From assembly GCA_011316305.1 (NCBI GenBank), contig SAUG01000040.1, positions 186,001-250,000 on the forward strand: 64,000 nt of DNA, written 5' to 3'. The notes under the pieces are model-generated. The model was not told the origin of the DNA. It made no database searches and worked only from the letters and a program-made list of their open reading frames with translations. This DNA is from Rusavskia elegans (taxonomy: Eukaryota > Ascomycota > Lecanoromycetes > Teloschistales > Teloschistaceae). A program made the position numbers and the translations under genes. Positions 56,211-64,000 of this stretch are shown here, piece by piece. How positions within the stretch are numbered: position 1 is the stretch's first letter; every line of letters begins with the position of its first letter.

Positions 56211-56800
56211 TCTCTTGAACAATGGTCATCGCTCATGGTGGCGAGCCAATGGGTCGATCTTCGCTGCGAAGATCGATTCCTGGCCAAAGATAGATTCTGA
56301 AGCAGCCAATAGCCTGGCAACATCAATGCGCGCAGCTATTCCTTCGACTGCCGGAACGGGCATCCGCTACCTCGAGTGACAACCTCGACACCTCGACTGC
56401 CAGCCACATTGAGGACCCCACTAGTGCATGGAATATCCATTGTCCTCGCCTTCGGTAGCAGGTTCAACAACAGCGACGTCGGTGGAAATTTATAGCCGCT
56501 GGGGTCGTTCAGCCTACGACTAGGATCGTCTTAAACACGATTGGGGAAGCCAGTGGCAGAGAACAAATACCGTGTGGTGGAGGGACCGGAATGATGGCCG
56601 GGATAAGTCAAGTTGAAAGCAGGCTTGCAGGGGTTATGGGTGAGGTAGCTGTCGTTAGACCATTGGGGTAAGCGTAGAGAGACTGGTCTGAAGGAAGTAT
56701 CGAGGATGGTCTTGGATAGGGTTGGAATATAGTGCTGTGGAAGAATGGTAGGCAGCGTCCAAATGCAAAAACGATTTATCCAATGCCTTCTGTGCTCATC
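56211..56800. other. 3' region of BCKDHB
   Basis: No gene is supported. A short perfect hairpin (GATCTTCG and CGAAGATC arms, 56253-56275) lies just after the gene and may be part of the 3' untranslated region. Confidence 0.35.
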
Positions 56801-57985
56801 TCAATTCACCATCCTTCTTCGATCACATGCAGATGCTCTTTTGCTATAGTATGTAGCATCTGGGTACCAAATCAGAAAAACACCTCCGGATGAGGCAAAC
56901 ATAGACGTGTTGCTGGGGACATGTTGGATACTACATGATATGACGTGCTGTAGCCACTTACCTCCATATCTGATATCCTCATCTCCATACATCGCATGAA
57001 GCGAACTACCAGCCCCCACAAACCAAAAACCTCAAATAGAACTAACACCTCAATCAATGATAGGTTGGCATCCACATGCGCCTTCCACAGCTGCGGGCTT
57101 TCATACCAGAGCATCAGTTCTTCAATTGCCATCAGCGTCTTCGACCAGTGTGTACTTAGAGTACAGCTCTATAACGAAGAGGGCGTATAGGTCTGGAAAG
57201 AGATCTTCGGCAAACCGGATACGTGGGGATTAAAGAATGATGGTCTGGCATGGTATGATATGGCCTTTGGGTATAGGGGATACTAGTGAAATAGATGGGA
57301 AATTGCGGTTGGAGTGCTGCTGGAAGGGATTTGACTGACATTTGAGAGGGATGATTTCGTCTGGGTGGATTTTGACGGCAGATAGGGAAAGGGGTGTGCA
57401 ATGGGACAATGAAGAGTTTGTAGGCTATAGCGAGTTGTGGAGTACGTAATCGTGTAATGAATGAATCCACACCGATGGCAGACTGACAACATGTGGTATA
57501 GGCGATGTCCCATTGATAGAGCGCTACATGGCGTCTTTAGTAATTGGATTGACGATATCTGTGTCAATGGGTGGTTGGTAGACATGTGAACCCTGGGATG
57601 GAAGCAGTCAAGTAAGCCTAGCCAGCCATGAACATCACTTCCACGTATTGCATTTTGTCAGAAGCAGCAGAGACAGCGATCTCCACAGATCTAACGCATT
57701 TGGCAATTTGGGATGTCTGCATAAGGAAATACAGCTTCCACCAATCGTTGGGATGACGGTGGAAGCGAAGCGTTTTGTAAAACAGTGCGTTGCCCAGATC
57801 GCTGGAGTTTGTACAAACCAGTCTGAGACTCCTTAGGGTCTCTCAGTCGTTGTCGGAAATTGGCGATAATGGGTTGCAGGAGCTCCTTGGGTAGCGAGTA
57901 AAGACCTCGTGGTTGTCTATTAACAATTAGCGAACATTCATCCGTTTATGGTTAACATTAAGACTCACATATTGAGGCTTGTCAT
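56801..57985 (-). pseudogene. F-box-like protein gene relic
   Basis: Exon 1 is short (57969-57985, MTSLN) and splices through a 52 bp intron (GTGAGT..TAG) to QPRGLYSLPKELLQPIIANF, an F-box-like start. After DPKESQT the frame shifts by one base near 57810-57822 and continues LGNALFYKTLRFHRHPNDWW, LYFLMQTSQIAKCVRSVEI, typical of the region after the F-box in fungal F-box proteins. A TAG at 57618-57620 then ends it. Further decayed fragments (LRTPQLAIAYKLFIVPL; GSSLHAMYGDEDIRYGGKW) extend to about 56.8 kb. Such proteins usually serve as substrate receptors of SCF ubiquitin ligases; this copy is not functional as sequenced. Confidence 0.5.
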
Positions 57986-58400
57986 TCTACAAGGAGGCTG
58001 TCCATCTTCGTACTTGTTGCCAGCCGAGTTTTGTATTGTATGGAGGAAATCAGCTTCGGGGTCGACATGCAAGTTAGACTTATTTCAAAGCGTTGCGAGC
58101 TATTGGTGGAATCAAGCGTGCAACAGGGAATGTTGACTTGATAGGCGGTGTTGAACTCTAGTATCTGTCAACAGAAATTCATCAATTGGTCCATCACTTT
58201 TTTCCTATTGTGTCGAGCAACCGACACAATAGGCAATCTGTTGTTATTACCAGCATAAGAAGCAGATCCTTCTTCTTTGTTCTCACTTGTACTCCTCACC
58301 ACCACAAACCACACTCAAGGTTAACTCCAGCAAATACAGCTATACCGTTGAAAACACTCGTCGGACCCAAACATTGTGAAAGAGGAAGTCTTAGCACAGC
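57986..58400. promoter_or_regulatory. Divergent upstream region
   Basis: About 415 bases between the relic's start and the coiled-coil gene. A perfect 10-bp inverted repeat (TTGTGTCGGT and its complement around 58208-58233, loop of a few bases) is present. No other element was recognised. Confidence 0.35.
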
Positions 58401-60892
58401 ATGGCTATCGAAGTGAAGTCCATCTATCATGTCGACAATGAGACAACGATAGGATACCACTACAGTAAGCAGCTACTTTACCTTGATCCCACCTTACTTG
58501 GGAATTATCCCCGGCAAGCTGGGTATGGGAGACTTCGACTAAAGTCAGTCGAGGTCTCGAATGCACTACTAAGCCATGTATTGGTCGACTGTCGGGCATG
58601 CTGACTCTGGATTCTTCTGCAGACTGGCCCGCTGAGGAAATTGCAGATAGTCAAAGTTAGTTGACAGCAACTTGTTTGAAGAGGTGAATCACTGACCTCT
58701 ATAAGCAATACCACTTCAACCTATGTCACCAGAGGCGTCCTCGAGAATTCATGTTCCTCACTTCAACGGAACTCTTCACGTATGTATCCATGCTCGAAAG
58801 CCTGGTAGCGTATGAGCTGACGTTAGAGCCTTAGTCCGTCTTCACACATGCTGCTGCACTGATAGCAATTGCCATATTCTGTTTCGTTTTGTGCAAATTG
58901 AGTCAATACAACAAAATTTGTCCCACACCAAGGGTCACTTTCGAAGAGCAACTGGCAAGAAAGGATGCTGAGCTCGCACGCTCCAACGCTCTCAATGACG
59001 AATATGTCGAAACTATCAACTCGATCAACGGCAAACGTGCACTTGCGCGTGAAGAGTTGAAAATTGTTACTGAGGAGCTTCAATGGTATTGTGTGAATCA
59101 TCCCGTCCTGGAGGCTGCGAATATCGCATTGATTGATCAGAACGCTCGAGCTTTAAAAACGCTCGTAGAGACTGAACATGAGCTGGACGGCTCGAGAAAG
59201 GAGGCATGCAGTCTCCGAGGAAGACTCACAAAACTAACTGCGAGCATATCCCTTTCCCCCACGCAAACTACCTTGATCGGGAAGATGAGAGCTGGAGAGG
59301 ATAATTCTGATTGGAAATTACAACTTGACGTCATGGAAGGCCAGAAGAAAGACGCGGTCGCCGACAAGATTAGAGCGGAAGCCGAAAGAGACCAGGCAGT
59401 ATCGAACGAGAAGAAGGCTGTCGAAGAATGTAGCCGCAAAGCAACAAGCCTGAAGATCCTGATGGATTCTTCAGAAAAGACAAAATCGGATGTTCAAAAC
59501 AAGATTGCAAACTTGGAATCCACCAACGATGGCCTTACTGGGGCGGTCAAAAAGCTCGAAGCGGAGAACGAAAGACAAGGCAAGGCGCTCGAATGCTCTG
59601 TCGCCAAAGGCGATATGCTGGGATCAACGGTCCGTCGACTCGAGAAAGAACTGAAGGAGACCAAGGACGATATTAAGAATACAGAGAAGGCAGCAAGATC
59701 TTCGGTTGAAACTGATGCTCTATTACAGGCTAGAGACATCACAATTGGTCAATTAGAAGGCAAGATCAAGACATTGGAGGGTGTGGAAATATATGCCAAA
59801 GACCTGGAAAGAAGATACGCAGCAGACGTCAAGGCTTGGGACAACTCTAAGAAAGAATTCAACAACACCATTCAAAGCCTGCGAGCTAATTTGGGAACTT
59901 GCACAACCCAGTATGACAATGCCACAAGGGAGTTCAATCACAACCTTCAAGTGCATGAACATCAAAGAAACGATCTCACACAACAACTGGGGAAGGTTCA
60001 GAAACACCACGGGCAGTCGGCGAACCATGTGAATCATCTCAAACAGACTTTGGAAGGAGCAATGAAAGGGCTAGCAGTCAATGGAGATCTTGACAGCCCG
60101 TCCGGCCTTGAAACACTTCGACAGAACTTAGTACACAGCCTTGGCCAATATACAGGCTATAGAAAGCTCGTTCAAGGAGTGATGGAAAAATCAGGAGTAA
60201 TGGGCAACATCGACAATCTCGAAGGGCTCCAAACGGTCCAACAGAAGTTCATAGAATTCTTTGACTCCTTCGCGCCCATGAGGCTAACACCAAAGGTTAT
60301 AAGGTCCGTCATGGAGGAGCTCAAAACGCTGCAGGGGTTCAAGGCACAGATGTTGGCATCCCAGAGCGAAGGCCAGTCCGAGGATCTAGGAGTAAGATTG
60401 CGCCAAGCCCAGGCCAGTTTACAGCTCCTAGGGCAAGAGCTTCTTAAGGCTAGGAACGATGCCTCAGAAAAGCAAAAGACGATCACGAGGTTGGTCGGCG
60501 AGTTAAAGCGCGTCGATGGACTCAAAAAAGGGGGCGATAGGGCGAGCGAAGCCAGTCAGTCCAAGCTACGGAAGCTGGAAGGCGAGTATGATCAGCTCAA
60601 GAAAAACATGGAGAACCTGGAGAGCCGAAGGGGAACGGTAACACAGCAAGTGGAAGATTTGAATAACCAGGTGAAGAAGTTGAATAAAGAAAAAGAGGCT
60701 CTGAAGAATCAAAAATGGAAATTGTTGGAACAGTATAACAAAGCACGAAACGAGGGTCCAAAGCCAGGGGAGCAGTCACCAGGTCCGGAGAAGAGAGACC
60801 ACAGCAACGGGAATGATTCGGACGAAGAGAGCCCACGGTCAGCCAAACAAGCCAGAAATACCATTCTGACTGGAGGGAACGGCGTGGCATGA
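58401..60892 (+). CDS. Membrane-anchored long coiled-coil protein of unknown function
   Basis: Four exons (58401-58464, 58623-58655, 58706-58779, 58835-60892) join in phase to 742 residues. The first ~57 residues are hydrophilic (MAIEVKSIYHVDNETTIGYH, DWPAEEIADSQ, PMSPEASSRIHVPHFNG). A single membrane helix follows (HAAALIAIAIFCFVLCKL). The remaining ~660 residues are almost entirely charged helix with heptad-type spacing of Leu/Ile (for example KIANLESTNDGLTGAVKKLE), interrupted near residue 480-560 by a less charged segment (GVMGNIDNLEGLQTVQQKF). The C-terminal tail is Pro/Glu/Ser-rich and basic (KRDHSNGNDSDEESPRSAK). There is no enzymatic domain. It has the architecture of a tether or golgin-like scaffold; the name of any family is unknown to me. 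Confidence 0.7.
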
Positions 60893-61092
60893 TCCAGGTT
60901 CCGAGGGGGCAGTCGATTGTCGGTGTGGTCATCTTGTGCAGGAATGCGTGATGTTGTGGGTGGGGAGATGAGAGGGTTTCGGATTTGCTGCGAGTCTTTT
61001 CTGTTGGTTGACTGATTGCGAGTCTCTTGCGCGAAAAATCCGTTCCTCGTTGCGAGGCATCTGTACGCTAGCCAGGTTATGTTACGGTCCTA
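60893..61092. other. Short 3' region before the MITE
   Basis: 200 bases; nothing recognised. Confidence 0.3.
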
Positions 61093-61601
61093 CCCCAGAT
61101 TAAATAAACCTGGTCAGTGAAAAAAAGACTGTTAAACCCTACTAACCGTCGACTAAAAGTTTTAAAGTTTTTTTATTCCTTAAATAACTTAATAACCAAA
61201 AGCTAAATTCGTTTTAAAATTTCGAGTCTTATTAATAAAGATATATAGTTAGTATCTAATTTCTTTCTATCTATCTTTTTTCGTTTTTATTACTTTAGAG
61301 GACTGATTTCTAGATTTTCGAAAAATTCTATCGGTCGTTAAAAGGACCTCGGTAGTCTGGTAGGTACTTTCTAGACTAAAAGAAAAGATTCCTATATAGA
61401 GTAATAAAAAAGAATCCTATTAATATAAAATTCTTCTAGTCGCTAGTATATATATAGCAGACTTTTTAAAAGAAGTTTTAGTAATTTCTAGCTTTTAGTT
61501 ATTAAATTATTTAAGGAATAAAAAAACTTTAAAACTTTTATTCGACGGTTGGTAGGGTTTAACAGTCTTTTTTTCACTGACCAGATTTATTTAATCTGGG
61601 G
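61093..61601. mobile_element. 509 bp MITE with long terminal inverted repeats
   Basis: The ends read CCCCAGATTAAATAAACC inward and match as inverted repeats over about 110 bp, flanked by TA (61091-61092 and 61602-61603). There is no coding capacity. The interior is AT-rich and lacks CA and TG; only the outer ~40 bp keep them. The first nine bases equal those of the 4.4 kb element at 50.4 kb, but the rest of the repeat differs, so it belongs to the same superfamily and perhaps a related transposase mobilised it. Confidence 0.85.
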
Positions 61602-62863
61602 TATACTGCGAGCTTGTCAGGATTTCTCCATGAGATGTCAACGACACTGACAATTATCTATGGTCTGAAACCCTGCCTCGTTATAACGTGTGGTTTTGCA
61701 ATTCGAACTCTCGCGGAAAGGTTTCGAAACCATGAATTTCGACACCGCGTTCCTCATGATTAACAGTCGATACCTCCACGGAGGTCATCGTTCTCACCAC
61801 CATCTGAGTACTCATAGACAGCTGCTAGAAGTCAAGCTTCGAGCGAACATAGTCGTACCATATGGTGTAATGCCACTTTCACTTCCATGTGTCAAAAATT
61901 GATCAGGTGTTGATGGGCGAGATTCCTGGTTTCGAAAGCTTTCCACAAGAGCTAATTTCGCAGGCCGCTTGGTCACTCCTGTAAAACCATACCGATTCGA
62001 ACAAAAGCTCCGTTGGTACAGAGGATGACACCGAAAGTCCTCACCATGCGCTAGCAATCTAGGCGGGGGCTCCAGGTAGTCCGGGCGACCGTAGACTGCG
62101 GGCGGCTTTTAGCGCTTGGTGAGGACTATCGGTGTCATCCTCCGTATCTCAAGTAGTCTCCATTCAAAAAGTTGGGACGCACTAGAAAAGAGTCCTCGGT
62201 CCGTGCCGCCGGGCTCCGCAGAGCCGCAACGTGTAAGCGCCAACCCCGCTCACGTGACCCTGGTCAATGCAGGAACCAACTGTCCGCGAATCATTCGATA
62301 GATTGATGAAACCACGGCCGAGGGCGCCTAAAGCTTTGCACTCGTCGTCCGTTTCAAGTGGTATCGATATGATCTTGCTACCCACTCATTTACTGAACTC
62401 TTCTTTGTTCTGTCGGTCTTGTCCATTGTAGCCAACAATCGTACCGATAGGATGCACCTCGACCGCTATTGACAAAAAGAGCAGCACACCTGCGTCATCA
62501 AGATTGTTCACCTCACATGAGTTGACAGCCCATTGGTTGAAGACTACATGCCATTCACCGATTGACGCACCGACTCAACGCACTGTCTTTGTTCTTTCTC
62601 TCTCATTGTCTTTCCACCTCAGCCTGCATCTGCAGCGCTTTCAGAATGTGGCAATACACGGCCGATCCCAGCAACATCTTTCGATGAGCCCAACTGTCTC
62701 TTACCTTCACTCATAACATACAGTTGTAATAGCGGCAGGACCGTCCCTCGTTCCTTCGATTCCCGTGCAGGCACTTCCTGTTCACGACCAGGTCTAATCA
62801 TTCTAATCTGAAAAACAATATACTCTTCGCAGCCCTTTCGATCCCTTCCAACCACCAGAAGCG
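61602..62863. other. Intergenic, upstream of KCH gene
   Basis: About 1.26 kb with no supported gene. It contains the inverted repeat at 62019-62144 listed separately. CTCACGTGACC near 62250 includes TCACGTGA. Frames are short and without domains. Confidence 0.4.
62019..62144. repeat. Long inverted repeat (hairpin) with ~34 bp arms
   Basis: The left arm (about 62019-62053) contains GAGGATGACACCGAAAGTCC and CTCACCATGCGCTA. The right arm (about 62110-62144) is its reverse complement with three or four changes. A GC-rich spacer of about 56 bp separates them. It could be a short MITE remnant or a stem-loop. Confidence 0.65.
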
Positions 62864-64000
62864 ATGGGGTGTCATGGCGAGCAAGAAAAACTCGAGGATG
62901 CCCGTGCTGAGCAGAAATGGGGCTACATTGTACGCACTGATGCCTTTGCCCTTGATTACCTTATATCTGACTCTTGCGTAGAATCTCGGCGATTTCCGAT
63001 CGACTTCTTGTTATTCAACATTGTCCTACATCATTCTCTACATCTTCATCTTCATCTCCGTGGCCGTCTACGCTGTCGACCTCTTCACCGCTGCCAATCT
63101 GCTTTTCTTCAATCGCTGGTATGTTTAATAGATTCTCCATTTCAATTTATCCCTCTTAAACTCCTTCTAGGTCCGGTCAAGTCAAGCCCGTCATCAGCTT
63201 CAAGATTGCCCGGTGGCTCTTCGCTGCGTGTATTTTGTTATCGCTTGTGCTCCTGGTATACCGCTGGATCAGGGCATTGCGGGTTATCAGAAGCGGCGTT
63301 GTCGCAGCGAGCTATCTGGATCCCCTAGCTGTCCGCATCCAAAGCATACGGCCTGGTGCTAGAGGACGAGGCTTTAGAAGATTCTTGGTCTTTGGTGCAC
63401 TTACTGAGGGACGCAAAGGCGCCGAGTATATCGCACTCTTCACCTATTTTTCTTTCGAAGGTAATCCTGAATTCGAGCCGTCTCTGATCGTTGCTGATCA
63501 AACCACAGCCTGGATGCGCATCATCTTCGCCCAAGGTCCGCGACAGCTGCTTAATGCTCAAACCCTATACTCCGTCATGCAAGCCGACCTGTTACCGGCC
63601 GATCAACATGCCGCCAAAGATGGTCGATCGAACATGTCACAGTTCTGGACCAACGTGGGAATATTAGCAAGCCATAATCGAGAGCAGGCTGCCATTCTGT
63701 TTGGCATGCTCTTCACTCTCATCATCTGGCTGATATCCGTCATCTCGCTTCTCTTTGCTTGCATATTCTACCTTACCTTCCTGTGGCGCCACATTCCCAC
63801 CAGTGACGGCACTCTTTCAAGATACTGCCGACGCAAAGTTGACACTCGCCTATCGAAAATCGTGAGTAAGAAGGTGGACAAAGCTTTGGCAAGAGGGGAG
63901 AGGCTTCGAGTGCAGGAGGGTGCCAAAGCTTTCAACGGAGAAAGACCGGCACATGTTAAGCGGCAGCCGACACTACCTCTGGCGGATGAGGACCACTCTC
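62864..64000 (+). CDS. Low-affinity potassium importer, KCH family (3' partial)
   Basis: Exons 62864-62929, 62982-63118, 63171-63460 and 63509 onward run off the window. The start MGCHGEQEKLEDARAEQKW is followed by NLGDFRSTSCYSTLSYIILY and membrane helices (YIFIFISVAVYAVDLFTAANLLFF; KIARWLFAACILLSLVLLVY), then the family segment ARGRGFRRFLVFGALTEGRK and AEYIALFTYFSFE. Later helices lie in ILFGMLFTLIIWLISVISLL and FYLTFLWRHIP. Kch1/Kch2 proteins of yeast provide potassium influx that drives calcium entry during the mating-pheromone response, at the plasma membrane. The tail is basic and cytoplasmic (SKIVSKKVDKALARGERL). Confidence 0.88.

Overview
The window is nuclear DNA of a filamentous ascomycete (Pezizomycotina). 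Genes are dense, with short 45-115 bp GT..AG introns. There is a fungal-type phytochrome histidine kinase, a KAR5 nuclear-fusion protein and a KCH potassium importer. Transposon copies carry the signature of repeat-induced point mutation (RIP): CpA and TpG almost absent, CpG kept, TpA in excess. The class cannot be fixed from the sequence alone. No rRNA, tRNA or CRISPR was seen.

Layout. 1-11.3 kb: 3' end of a GIT1-like MFS transporter, a basic low-complexity protein, a small secreted protein, a C3HC zinc-finger (Rsm1/NIPA-like) protein and a 1518-residue phytochrome. 11.9-18.3 kb is a graveyard: a DUF6594 pseudogene, a ~175 bp tandem repeat, two retropepsin-like relics and a gamma-glutamylcyclotransferase-like relic. 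18.5-30.8 kb holds housekeeping genes: MET22/HAL2, mitochondrial uL6m, KAR5, ICP55, a SIRT5-type sirtuin, PEP carboxykinase and a small unknown gene. 31.9-36.5 kb is the most unusual block: a radical-SAM lysine 2,3-aminomutase-like enzyme divergent from a D-Ala-D-Ala-ligase-like ATP-grasp enzyme, followed by an MFS transporter. I infer a small beta-amino-acid (possibly beta-lysine dipeptide) biosynthesis and export cluster. 36.8-50.3 kb: GMPPA-like nucleotidyltransferase, a zinc-finger low-complexity protein, cytosolic lysyl-tRNA synthetase, a dynamin-like GTPase and COX15.

50,359-54,776 is a 4.4 kb RIP-degraded Tc1/mariner-type element with ~100 bp terminal inverted repeats and a TA duplication. 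It carries a nested 512 bp element and sits between the starts of COX15 and BCKDHB (E1-beta of branched-chain keto-acid dehydrogenase), so it has landed in what was probably a ~210 bp bidirectional promoter. 56.8-58.0 kb holds an F-box-like pseudogene, 58.4-60.9 kb a membrane-anchored coiled-coil protein, and 61,093-61,601 a 509 bp MITE. The window ends inside a KCH gene.

Regulatory signals that can be read directly: two CCGN7CCG sites (the Aspergillus AcuK/AcuM motif) about 90-136 bp upstream of PEP carboxykinase, and a 14 bp palindrome with a CACGTG core upstream of MET22. Exon-intron models were assembled by eye from splice consensus, reading phase and family similarity; no alignment or RNA evidence was available.
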